A DNA stretch of 40,572 nucleotides from Rhizobium mayense (GTDB lineage Bacteria; Pseudomonadota; Alphaproteobacteria; Rhizobiales; Rhizobiaceae), in contig NZ_JARFYM010000044.1 in assembly GCF_030272705.1 (NCBI RefSeq), positions 1 through 40,572 on the forward strand, given 5' to 3'. The notes beneath the pieces were generated by a model. That model had not been told where the DNA came from. It was given only the letters and a program-made list of their open reading frames with translations, and ran no database searches. The first letter of the stretch is position 1; every line of letters begins with the position of its first letter. Below are positions 31,163 to 38,616 of this stretch, piece after piece. The position numbers were made by a program, and so were the translations under genes.

Positions 31163-32371
31163 ATGAGCCAGTCCAACGTCCTTTTCGCGACCAATCCGGG
31201 CACGACCCGCAAGGACCTTTTCGCCAGTGCCATCGAGATCTCTGCGGATCTTTCCAAGCGCGCCGCCGAACTCGATCGCGAGGGCCGACCTCCTTTTGCC
31301 GAGATCATCAAACTCAAGAAGGCCGGATTGCTGACCGCGCTGCATGCACGGGAGATCGGCGGCGGCGGGCTGGACTGGGTCGATGGCCTGCGGCTGGTGC
31401 GCATACTTGCCAGGGGCGAAAGCTCCATCGGGCAGCTCCTGGGCTATCATTTCGTCAACAGCCAATACGTCTACTGGGCGCTCGATCCCGCGCGCGCCGA
31501 TGCGCTCGGCCAAGAGACGGTCGCGGAAAACCTCTATTGGGGAGCCGCCGTCAACCCGCGCGATCCCGGGCTCGCTCTGACACGGCGAAGCAATGGCTAT
31601 GTCCTGAACGGGCGGAAAACCTTCTCGACGGCCGCCCACGTCTCCGACTACATCAATGCAAACGCAGCACTGGACGACAAGGTCGTTGGCTTCACCATCC
31701 GCACGAACCGGCCCGGCTACATCGCCAATGACGACTGGGACAATTTCGGCCAGCGCCTGTCGGACAGCGGCAGCGTCGAATTCCGCGACTTCCCCGTTTA
31801 CGCGGAGGATTTTGTCGGCGAGCCTGTCGCGCCGGATGCGGCATCCTCGGTTCTTTCGACCTTCAACACGCCGCTCATTCAGTTGGTCTTCGTCAATTTC
31901 TATCTTGGCACGGCCGAAGGAGCATTGCAGGCGGCGATCGACTATGTGCGCTCGACGACGCGGCCCTGGGTTACGTCTGGCGTCGAGCGCGCCGCCGACG
32001 ATCCCTATATTCTCGAACGCGTCGGAGAATTCACCGCTTCGCTGAAGGCTGCCGCCGCCTTGGCCGACAGTGCTGCCGCCGCCGTTCAAACGGAGCTGGC
32101 GAAAGGGCACTCCGTCACCGCCCGCGAACGCGGCGCCGCAGCGGCCGAGGCCTATGCCGCCAAGGTCCACGCGACCAATGTCTCGCTCGACATCACGTCT
32201 CGCGTCTTTGAGCTGACGGGCGCGCGCTCGACGGCCGACAAGTACCGGTTCGACCGCTTCTGGCGCAATGTGCGCACGCATACGCTCCATGACCCGGTCT
32301 TCTACAAAGCGAAGGAAGTCGGCGAATTCGTCTTGAACGACAAGACTCCAGACGTCAGCCTTTATAGCTGA
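31163..32371 (+). CDS. Acyl-CoA dehydrogenase-fold flavin monooxygenase (SfnB/DszC-like)
   Basis: This 402-residue protein has the acyl-CoA dehydrogenase fold but fits the DszC/SfnB flavin monooxygenase group: LKKAGLLTALHAREIGGGGLDWVDGLRLVRILARGESSIGQLLGYH, NGRKTFSTAAHVSDYINANA, DDWDNFGQRLSDSGSVEFRDFPV and a C-terminal FDRFWRNVRTHTLHDPVFYKAKEVGEF. The HTLHDP stretch is typical of this group and differs from true acyl-CoA dehydrogenases. Members use reduced flavin and oxygen to oxidise sulfur (DszC on dibenzothiophene) or to cleave sulfones and sulfonates. ATG 31163 has GGGAG upstream. It is cotranscribed with, or close downstream of, the RbsB-like gene, so it may act on that importer's cargo. 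The CoA-substrate alternative is less likely. Confidence 0.9.
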   Translation: MSQSNVLFATNPGTTRKDLFASAIEISADLSKRAAELDREGRPPFAEIIKLKKAGLLTALHAREIGGGGLDWVDGLRLVRILARGESSIGQLLGYHFVNSQYVYWALDPARADALGQETVAENLYWGAAVNPRDPGLALTRRSNGYVLNGRKTFSTAAHVSDYINANAALDDKVVGFTIRTNRPGYIANDDWDNFGQRLSDSGSVEFRDFPVYAEDFVGEPVAPDAASSVLSTFNTPLIQLVFVNFYLGTAEGALQAAIDYVRSTTRPWVTSGVERAADDPYILERVGEFTASLKAAAALADSAAAAVQTELAKGHSVTARERGAAAAEAYAAKVHATNVSLDITSRVFELTGARSTADKYRFDRFWRNVRTHTLHDPVFYKAKEVGEFVLNDKTPDVSLYS

Positions 32372-32390
32372 TCGACGGTGTAGCACCTCA

Positions 32391-32430
32391 ACGAACGCCC
32401 CATGGCTGAAGGCAGGCATGGGGCGTTCGT
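32391..32430. terminator. Bidirectional terminator between convergent flavoprotein genes
   Basis: A perfect 14-base-pair inverted repeat (ACGAACGCCCCATG, 12-base loop, CATGGGGCGTTCGT) lies between the stop codons of the convergent genes ending at 32371 and 32445. Short T-rich flanks are present on the + side (CGTTTGCTC). The geometry indicates a shared terminator for both genes. Confidence 0.75.
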
Positions 32431-32444
32431 TTGCTCGGGAGGAA

Positions 32445-33662
32445 TTAGAGAGCACCGTTGCGGGGAGGCAGAACGCCGTTCAGGTGGTAGTTGCCGACAA
32501 CATGGTATTTCCAGCGCACGGGATCGTGGAGCGTATGCGTGCGGGCGTTGCGCCAGTGGCGATCGAGATTGAGGCCCGATTGCACGGATGAGGTGCCCGC
32601 GAGTTCGAACAGGGTGTTGGAAGCTTCGATGGCAATCTCTGTCGTCAACACCTTTGCCGCAGCAACGGCGATCGTTGCCTCGACGACTCGCTCTTCCGTG
32701 GTTTCGATCTGGGCAGCATCGACCTTGCTGCCGGCACGTTCGATCTGTGCGGCGGCGGCCTCAAGCTTGATCGCGATCTGGCCGACCTTGGCAATCGTCA
32801 ACGGATCGTCCGATGCCTTTTCCACACCACTATCCATCCAGGGGCGAGACTTGGTGCGCACGAAGCTGATCATCTCGGCGAAGGCGGCCCGCGCAAGACC
32901 GAGATCGACGCCGGCATGGATGATCTGGCCGACCGAGCCGATCGTAGTCGGACGCTCGAACCCCTTGTGATGGCGCACGACCGCGTCGGCGCTGACATAA
33001 ACGTTATTGAGAATTGTCGTACCGCTGCCCGTCGCGCGTTGACCGAAGCCGTCCCAGTCATCGATGATCTCAATGCCTTCCGTTCCCTTCGGCAGGAAAG
33101 CCATGACCAATTGGTCATCCGCATCGAGCGCGAAGGCCGTGATCCAATCGGCAAAAAGTACGCCGGTCGAATAGTATTTTTTTCCGGTCACGCGGTAGCC
33201 AGAGCCGTCCGCGACTATCCGGGTTTTGTAATGGCCGACCGTTTTCGTTCCGCGCTCCGACAGTGCGTTGCCGAAGCGATCGCCCGCCAGCGCGCGGCCG
33301 AAGAAAAAGCGCTTCTGTTCTTCGCTACCGTCCGTCCGCAGCGCTTCCAGAATATAGAAATGGTTTTGAGGGATCTGCCCGATGGAGCCGTCAGCTTCGG
33401 CGATGATCGCCGTCACTTCCGCCAGCACGGAATTCGATACGTCCAGCCCGCCATATTCGGCAGGGACGGCGATTGCGAGAAGCCCCGACTGTGACAGTTG
33501 ATCGAGTTCGTCAAAAGGCAGAATGCGATCAGCATCCCGCCGGGCGGCGCCCGCTGCGAAGCGACTCGCGAGAGTGCGGGCTGCCGCAATCACCTCGTCG
33601 TCGCTTTCCAATCGAGTGGGCACGAGACGGGTAGGCGCTATGCGTCCCGTTATTACGGTCAT
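32445..33662 (-). CDS. sfnB: SfnB-family sulfur acquisition flavin oxidoreductase
   Basis: This 405-residue member of the SfnB family of FMN-dependent oxidoreductases with an acyl-CoA dehydrogenase fold shows the family stretches FDELDQLSQSGLLAIAVPAEYGGLDVSN, EADGSIGQIPQNHFYILE, VTGKKYYSTGVLFADWI, DDWDGFGQRATGSGTTILNNV and LDRHWRNARTHTLHDPVRWKYHVVGNYHLNG. In Pseudomonas, SfnB helps use dimethyl sulfone as a sulfur source. The frame extends upstream, but ATG 33662 follows AAGGAGG at an ideal distance. It is divergent from ssuD over a 470-base gap and convergent with the other SfnB/DszC-like gene. The product is likely induced when sulfate is scarce. The exact substrate is unproven. Confidence 0.92.
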   Translation of the reverse strand: MTVITGRIAPTRLVPTRLESDDEVIAAARTLASRFAAGAARRDADRILPFDELDQLSQSGLLAIAVPAEYGGLDVSNSVLAEVTAIIAEADGSIGQIPQNHFYILEALRTDGSEEQKRFFFGRALAGDRFGNALSERGTKTVGHYKTRIVADGSGYRVTGKKYYSTGVLFADWITAFALDADDQLVMAFLPKGTEGIEIIDDWDGFGQRATGSGTTILNNVYVSADAVVRHHKGFERPTTIGSVGQIIHAGVDLGLARAAFAEMISFVRTKSRPWMDSGVEKASDDPLTIAKVGQIAIKLEAAAAQIERAGSKVDAAQIETTEERVVEATIAVAAAKVLTTEIAIEASNTLFELAGTSSVQSGLNLDRHWRNARTHTLHDPVRWKYHVVGNYHLNGVLPPRNGAL

Positions 33663-34063
33663 GGGGGCCTCCTTGAAACAACGGGTAATAGGTGCGCGAA
33701 GTTGGTACATTTCTTAAGGCGGTAATTTCTATAGTTTTAATATAATTTGGAAAGTCTTGCTCCGGTGCCTGTGCTCCTGCGATCTTCCGGCGAGCCTCAC
33801 CTTGGCAAGACGCTGGAAAGCGTCGGAACTCCCGGCCGTCTTCGCTAGCGGATTTGACGTGTGGGAGGGGCAGCGACAACGGCAAACCAGGCCTCGCGTT
33901 CGCACGGTGCAGCACGCCTCACTCCGCCAGCGGCATGCCATTGCTCGATTGCAAATACCTGGATCATCTTCTTCTGCAATTCCTGGATAAAATAGAACAC
34001 TAATTCTATGTATTAAGCGTAAACCTCCATACCCTCGGGCAAATCTTGCATAGAGGGTCCGAC
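33663..34063. promoter_or_regulatory. Divergent regulatory region between sfnB and ssuD
   Basis: This is a 401-base stretch with no gene supported on either strand. Near the sfnB side is CTATAGTTTTAATATAATTTGG (33729-33750). Near the ssuD side is the inverted repeat ATAGAACACTAATTCTAT (33992-34009), with 6-base arms and a 6-base spacer, the sort of dyad bound by LysR regulators. These are the likely control sites for sulfur-dependent expression of the two genes. Confidence 0.5.
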
Positions 34064-34138
34064 ATGAACATTACGAGAAGGTCTGGGGTCGAAACGATAG
34101 TGGGCGCGCGATCGCTCACCCTGGAGACGCTACGATGA
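34064..34138 (+). CDS. Possible 24-codon leader ORF coupled to ssuD
   Basis: A short frame starts at ATG 34064, six bases after a good ribosome-binding site (AGAGGG at 34052-34057). It encodes 24 residues, begins MNITRRSGVE, contains no Cys, and ends in TGA at 34136-34138. The stop overlaps the ssuD ATG (34135) as ATGA, an arrangement that usually couples translation. It could be a regulatory leader for ssuD or a chance frame. The ssuD start has its own GGAG, so coupling is not essential. Confidence 0.4.
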   Translation: MNITRRSGVETIVGARSLTLETLR

Positions 34139-35304
34139 GTTCCCCTCCAGAAAAGATCAACGTCCTGTGGTTTTTGCCGACCCATGGCGATAGCCGCTAT
34201 CTGGGCACCTCGTTTGGCGGGCGCAATGTGGATCTCGCCTATCTGAAACAAGTAGCCCAAGCCGCAGATTCGCTTGGATATTACGGGGTCCTGATTCCGA
34301 CCGGTAAAAGCTGCGAAGATAGTTGGGTGGTTGCTTCAGCCTTAGCGCCGCTAACTGAGAAGCTGCGCTATCTGATTGCTGTAAGGCCGGGTCTACTTTC
34401 GCCGACGCTTGCCGCGCGTATGACGGCGACCCTCGACCGTATCTCGGAAGGCCGGCTCCTGATCAACGTCGTGACCGGCGGTGATCCGGTCGAAAACAAA
34501 GGCGATGGCATCCACTATGCGCATAGCGAGCGCTATGAGATCACTGAGGAATTTCTCCATATCTACAAGGCGCTGCTCCGCGGCGAGACGGTGAACCACA
34601 AGGGAAAGCATTTCGACATCGAAAACGGATCGGTGCTCTATCCTTCGTATCAGACGCCACATCCGCCGCTTTATTTCGGGGGCTCTTCCGGCATCGGGCA
34701 GGAGGTTGCCGCCCGAACAATCGACAAGTACCTGACATGGGGAGAACCCCCGGAAGAGGTGGCGAAGAAAATCGCCGAGGTTCGAGCGCTGGTGGAGAGG
34801 GAAGGCCGAGAGGTTACCTTCGGTATCCGGTTGCATGTCATTGTACGTGAGACGGCCGCCGCAGCCTGGCAGGCTGCCGAAGACCTTATTCAGTTTCTAG
34901 ACGACGAGACAATCGCCAAGGCACAGAAAGTGTTCGAGCGAATGGATTCAGTCGGCCAAAGCCGCATGAGCCGCCTGCATGGCGGTAGGCGCGACAAACT
35001 CGAGGTTAGTCCGAACCTGTGGGCAGGCGTTGGCCTGGTTAGAGGCGGTGCAGGCACAGCGCTCGTCGGCGATCCGGATCAGGTGAGGCAACGGATGGAA
35101 GAATACCGCGAGATCGGTATCGACACCTTCATCATGTCTGGCTATCCGCATCTCGAAGAGGCCTACCGGTTCGGCGAATTGGTTCTACCGCATCTGCCAC
35201 TTGCCCATCCCGTCAAGGCTTCAAGTTCATTGGTCAATACCGGTCCCTTTGGTGAAACCATCGCCGGCGATCACAAGCCGGCACCCAGGAAGGCAATAGT
35301 GTAG
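34135..35304 (+). CDS. ssuD: FMNH2-dependent alkanesulfonate monooxygenase
   Basis: This 389-residue LLM-class monooxygenase matches SsuD: INVLWFLPTHGDSRYLGTSFGGR near the N-terminus, LGYYGVLIPTGKSCEDSWV, the flavin-site region LIAVRPGLLSPTLAARMTATLDRISEGRLLINVVTGGDP, SERYEITEEFLHIYKALLRGE and PPLYFGGSSGIGQEVAA. It converts alkanesulfonates to aldehydes, releasing sulfite, and needs reduced FMN from a separate reductase (SsuE), which is not present in the window. ATG 34135 has GGAG eight bases upstream. The C-terminal 25 residues (after LPLAHPVKA) run close to the edge of a foreign fragment on the other strand but look complete. The matching ssuA-like gene is a broken remnant at 37185, so the SsuD substrate may now come through the tau system or the sugar-type importers. 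Confidence 0.95.
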   Translation: MSSPPEKINVLWFLPTHGDSRYLGTSFGGRNVDLAYLKQVAQAADSLGYYGVLIPTGKSCEDSWVVASALAPLTEKLRYLIAVRPGLLSPTLAARMTATLDRISEGRLLINVVTGGDPVENKGDGIHYAHSERYEITEEFLHIYKALLRGETVNHKGKHFDIENGSVLYPSYQTPHPPLYFGGSSGIGQEVAARTIDKYLTWGEPPEEVAKKIAEVRALVEREGREVTFGIRLHVIVRETAAAAWQAAEDLIQFLDDETIAKAQKVFERMDSVGQSRMSRLHGGRRDKLEVSPNLWAGVGLVRGGAGTALVGDPDQVRQRMEEYREIGIDTFIMSGYPHLEEAYRFGELVLPHLPLAHPVKASSSLVNTGPFGETIAGDHKPAPRKAIV

Positions 35305-35603
35305 CACCGGAAGGGCCACGTGGGACCGGCGTTGCCTTGCTCGATCTGCCGGCCGGCCTCGTCCGAATGTCTTCGGCAGCCGGTGGAGCACCGAGCCATC
35401 GGATGATCGCGTCCAAGCCTGGGCATAGCTGCTTCTTCAGTTCTGCGGTCAATTCGTCTTCGATACCGCAGGCCTGCCCGATCGCTGTCCAGTCGATGCG
35501 GCCATTTAGCTTGAGCGGCGGCTTCCGATAGATAATTAAGTTCAAGGGCGGATATTCCGCAGCGCCCGCTTCGAGGCGATCGATGCGATGTGCACGTCAC
35601 TGA
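35240..35603 (-). pseudogene. Fragment resembling the N-terminal part of a rhizobial site-specific integrase
   Basis: On the minus strand a frame reads HRIDRLEAGAAEYPPLNLII, then YRKPPLKLNGRIDWTAIGQA, then CGIEDELTAELKKQLCPGLD and AIIRWLGAPPAAEDIRTRP, and then runs without clear homology into the end of ssuD. From memory the first part resembles the N-terminal region of tyrosine-type integrases found in rhizobial islands, but this could not be checked. It has a stop codon just upstream and no good start, and the catalytic half is absent, so it is a remnant. It probably marks the edge of an integration or deletion event between ssuD and the fic gene. Confidence 0.4.
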
Positions 35604-35834
35604 ATTCCGAGATTTTTTGCTGAAAATGACGTGATGAAAGATCTTGTTTGGGCATGCTCATTCCGTTTCCCTCGGCACCAATGCCGAGGGCGAGCGGGAA
35701 TAGGAGCGCAGCTTTAAGAAATGATGTATTGGGAGACAGCCCGTCGGCTGGCGGCCAAGTCCATTGGCACGGATTTAATGGAGCTTGTAACCCGGCGCCT
35801 GCGCTTGATACAGCGAAAAATGGTCTACGCTAAT
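35604..35834. other. Non-coding stretch between integrase remnant and fic operator
   Basis: No gene is supported here; short frames on either strand lack ribosome-binding sites and recognisable products. Base composition is less GC-rich toward the fic side. Nothing structured was seen until the inverted repeats begin at 35835. Confidence 0.4.
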
Positions 35835-35890
35835 TAAGCGCGCTTACCTAAGCTTGATGCTTATTTAAATAAAGGGGCGCTTGCTTAAAT
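35835..35890 (+). promoter_or_regulatory. Cluster of TAAGC/GCTTA inverted repeats upstream of the fic gene
   Basis: Two inverted repeats follow each other: TAAGCGCGCTTA (35835-35846) and TAAGCTTGATGCTTA (35849-35863). They are followed by the palindrome TTATTTAAATAA (35861-35872) and a further GCTTAAATAA (35883-35892). GCTTA therefore recurs at 35842, 35859 and 35883. The cluster lies 25-80 bases before the fic start and looks like an operator overlapping the promoter. The C-terminal winged helix of the Fic protein is a natural candidate for binding it (autoregulation), as inferred for other Fic-HTH proteins. Confidence 0.5.
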
Positions 35891-35914
35891 AACGGACGGA
35901 ATTCATACTGGGCT

Positions 35915-37093
35915 ATGTTTGATTCCGAACCTAATTTGCGCCTCGGCCGTTTCGTCGAAACAACAGCAGCGAGCGAAACAGTGCGGGCGTTCGTGCCTCC
36001 GCCATTGCCGCCTGAACCATCCATCGATGTGCTTTCGCTATTGGAGCGCCTCAGTTTGGCAGAGCGTGCGCTAGGTCGCCTGGATGGCATCACAATGCTG
36101 CTCCCGCGCCAGGAGCTATTCCTTTACATGTATGTAAGAAAAGAGGCAGTTCTTTCCTCGCAGATTGAAGGCACACAGTCGACGCTTTCCGATCTTTTGC
36201 GATTTGAGACCGAGGCTCAAGCGGGGCAACCCGTCGATGACATTCGTGAGGTTTCCAATTATGTTGATGCGATGATGTACGGTTTGGAGCGTTTGGAAAC
36301 GCTGCCAATGTCATTGCGCCTGATCCGAGAGATGCACGCACGACTACTGCAAAGCGGGCGAGGGGGAACCAAGGATCCAGGAGAGTTTCGGCGCTCGCAG
36401 AATTGGATTGGAGGCACGCGACCAGGTAACGCACTCTTCGTGCCACCGCCGGTAACGGAGTTGGGAAGCTGTCTGGATGCGTTCGAGCGCTTCATACATG
36501 ACGATCAATCGCGGCTACCGGCACTGATCAAAGCCGGCCTCCTGCATGTCCAGTTCGAAACGATCCATCCATTTCTCGATGGTAATGGCCGTATAGGTCG
36601 TCTGCTTGTCACCCTTTACCTGTGCATGAACGGTGTTCTACGCAAGCCATTGCTCTACCTCAGTCTTTACCTCAAAGCCCATCGAAGGGAATACTATCGA
36701 TTACTGCAGGAGGTCCGTGAACATGGAAACTGGGAAGCTTGGCTAGACTTCTTCCTGACAGGTGTAGCCGACACCGCCAACCAAGCATTCGAAGCTGCTA
36801 CTCGGATTGTCGATCTTTTCAAGGAAGATAGAGAGAAGATTACAACCGAGAGCGACAGAGCCGGATCGGCCCTTCGTATTCACGAACTCTTTCAGCAAAA
36901 CCCCTTTCATATGGCAAATCAGATCGTTCAAATGACAGGCCTTTCCGCGCCGACCGTCAATTCAGCACTCGCTGACCTGGAGCGCTTGGGGATTGTCGAC
37001 GAGGTGACCGGTCGCAAGCGCGGCCGTGTCTTCAGCTACCGTAGATATCTGGCAATCCTAAGCGAAGGTACAGATCCGCTGCCTGCCGTGTGA
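35915..37093 (+). CDS. Fic-family adenylyltransferase with N-terminal inhibitory motif and C-terminal winged helix
   Basis: This 392-residue Fic protein transfers AMP (or a related nucleotide part) to a protein hydroxyl. The core motif HPFLDGNGRIGR is at 218-229 with catalytic His218. An inhibitory helix of the S-x-x-x-E-G type is present (SSQIEG, Ser81 to Gly86, with Glu85 expected to block ATP gamma-phosphate binding), so it is a self-inhibited class II Fic. The N-terminal Fic/DOC_N domain covers about 10-100, and a winged helix-turn-helix covers about 325-385 (MANQIVQMTGLSAPTVNSALADLERLGIVDEVTGRKRGRVFSY). No separate antitoxin gene is adjacent. It sits alone between a remnant integrase and a broken binding-protein gene, so it was probably acquired. 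The targets are unknown. Confidence 0.95.
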   Translation: MFDSEPNLRLGRFVETTAASETVRAFVPPPLPPEPSIDVLSLLERLSLAERALGRLDGITMLLPRQELFLYMYVRKEAVLSSQIEGTQSTLSDLLRFETEAQAGQPVDDIREVSNYVDAMMYGLERLETLPMSLRLIREMHARLLQSGRGGTKDPGEFRRSQNWIGGTRPGNALFVPPPVTELGSCLDAFERFIHDDQSRLPALIKAGLLHVQFETIHPFLDGNGRIGRLLVTLYLCMNGVLRKPLLYLSLYLKAHRREYYRLLQEVREHGNWEAWLDFFLTGVADTANQAFEAATRIVDLFKEDREKITTESDRAGSALRIHELFQQNPFHMANQIVQMTGLSAPTVNSALADLERLGIVDEVTGRKRGRVFSYRRYLAILSEGTDPLPAV

Positions 37094-37184
37094 CCAAACC
37101 ACGGGTCGCAAGTTCGAATTTCTTCAAGAGCAACCGTAATTGAGCTGGTTTTAGCGCAGTCGTCAGATAGAAGACCGTTCCGTT

Positions 37185-37757
37185 CTATTGGTTGGCATCC
37201 GCAAGTTTGTAACGGGCATCGAGATAGCTGCGATCGATCCACTTGTCGTAGTCGACGGAGCCCTTGCGCAACTTGGCTTCTGCCATGAACGCCTCTTCAC
37301 CCTTCAGCGATGTAACCGCTGCGTCCGTGATGCGGGGATCCTGATAGAAATGTCCGTCGGCATAGGTCTTGCGGACCGCCTTCTCCGAGGATTTCGTCTC
37401 GTCTGAGAAGTTTTTTGTCGTGTCGTCGGGATGTGCCTCGGCCCAGCGGGAAAGCTCTATGTCGACTTTCAACAAGCGGGCGAGGATGTCGGGGTATTTC
37501 CGCGTAAACTCGCTGTTGACGGAAATGATGTAGGGCGCGGCCCATTCGGGATGGTCGTTGGCATCGAGGAGGACGCGATCCTGACCTGCATCGACCAGCT
37601 TTGCGGCTACGTCTCCGGTCTCAACGATAGCGTCGACATCGCCGCGCACCAGCGCCGGGCCGGATGCCTCGAAGGCAAGATTGAGCGAATCCACATCGTT
37701 GGTCGTCAGTCCGACCGACTTCAGCGCCTTGTTGAAGATGGAATGACGGACTCCGGC
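37185..37757 (-). pseudogene. 3' half of a sulfonate ABC transporter binding-protein gene (SsuA-like)
   Basis: A frame of about 190 codons encodes the C-terminal lobe of a NitT/TauT/SsuA-type binding protein: RHSIFNKALKSVGLTTNDVD, LNLAFEASGPALVRGDVDAI, a hinge WAAPYIISVNSEFTRKYPDI and the C-terminal helix region DYDKWIDRSYLDARYKLADA. Upstream there is an in-frame TAG (37758-37760), and the signal peptide and first lobe are missing. The gene is therefore truncated at its 5' end and probably not functional. Its sequence is otherwise clean, so the truncation looks recent. It was most likely the partner of ssuD before the fic/integrase segment or a deletion separated them. Confidence 0.75.
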
Positions 37758-37882
37758 CTAACAAACTGTGCTCGACCCCAGAGAAGTTACCGGTCTCGAA
37801 CTTTGCGAGGCTCCTCCGAAATAATGAAAAGGCAAGGATTGCTCGTTATGCTGGCTAGGGCGTGTATCTTGGAGGTCCACTT

Positions 37883-38404
37883 ATGCGGCAACTGGCAATA
37901 ATTATGGCAGCGATCGCATTTTGCATGGGACCATCTGCAGCTGCAGACCTCGCTGTCTCCCCAGGCCAGTGGTCCATCGCTTACACAGCGAGTCAAGGCG
38001 GCTATTGCGCGTTTGTTTGGGATAGTGGGCTCGGGCAGAAAGTTGAGTTCCGCAAAGGTTTCAAGAGTATCGCCTGGATTATCAGCGACGCCGCCTGGAA
38101 CCTTCCCCAGGCAAGTCAAGGTAAGATCGGAATTGTTGCTCATAACGCTACCTGGCAGGTCACAGCCAAGGCTTTAACCCCAACCAGCGTAATGCTTTCG
38201 GACGCCGATACCGCGCGCGGAATCCTATCCGGCGCCATGTCTGGTTCGGCGGATATCGAATTGGATTTTCCTGGGACAGAGCCGAACTGGATTGTCCCCA
38301 TCTCGCGGATCTATCCAATGCACTCGGCCTTCGGACAATGTCTCTCTCAGCTCGGTAAGTCGGATCCTGAAAAGCCTGGCGGGGGCTCGCTCGCTCCGTT
38401 TTAA
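37883..38404 (+). CDS. Small secreted protein of unknown function
   Basis: This 173-residue protein starts with a clear Sec signal peptide (MRQLAIIMAAIAFCMGPSAA, cut before AADLAVS). The mature part is about 150 residues with mixed hydrophobic strands, two Cys residues (in GGYCAFVW and FGQCLSQL) that could form a disulfide, and a Gly/Pro-rich tail. GGAGG at 37871-37875 is seven bases before ATG 37883; the frame opens earlier at GTG 37862. No family is recognised. The neighbours, a broken ssuA-like gene and a convergent TPR/ATP-grasp gene, give no functional hint. It could be a periplasmic inhibitor-like or stress protein; that is not supported beyond size and export. Confidence 0.75.
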   Translation: MRQLAIIMAAIAFCMGPSAAADLAVSPGQWSIAYTASQGGYCAFVWDSGLGQKVEFRKGFKSIAWIISDAAWNLPQASQGKIGIVAHNATWQVTAKALTPTSVMLSDADTARGILSGAMSGSADIELDFPGTEPNWIVPISRIYPMHSAFGQCLSQLGKSDPEKPGGGSLAPF

Positions 38405-38616
38405 CGGTAGCTAAGCGAAGAAAAGCGTGTGCGACAGCAGAGTGTTTCGGCGGGACGAGTTCTACCCGGCTTGTGGGTGAGTTGCAGAAGCCTCATCTCT
38501 TGGTGATAGCGAGTATGGTGAACAGGCTCATACGAATCGCCGAGACGGAATCCGGCATCGTAGTTGGCGGCAATTTGCTTAGTCTCTTCGTAGCCTCGCC
38601 GCGCACGACAGCGGGT
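38405..38616. other. Short non-coding stretch
   Basis: No gene, RNA or repeat could be supported in these 212 bases. The stretch is the presumed 3' untranslated region of the secreted-protein gene, ending at the hairpin at 38617. Confidence 0.4.

Noticed and set aside
31139..32455. 438-codon minus-strand frame antisense to the SfnB/DszC-like gene
   Set aside because: It mirrors the whole of a clear flavoprotein gene, has no recognisable domain, and has no reasonable ribosome-binding site.
33529..33915. 128-codon minus-strand frame upstream of sfnB
   Set aside because: It overlaps the sfnB start region in another frame and crosses the regulatory region; sfnB has an ideal AAGGAGG and conserved protein sequence.
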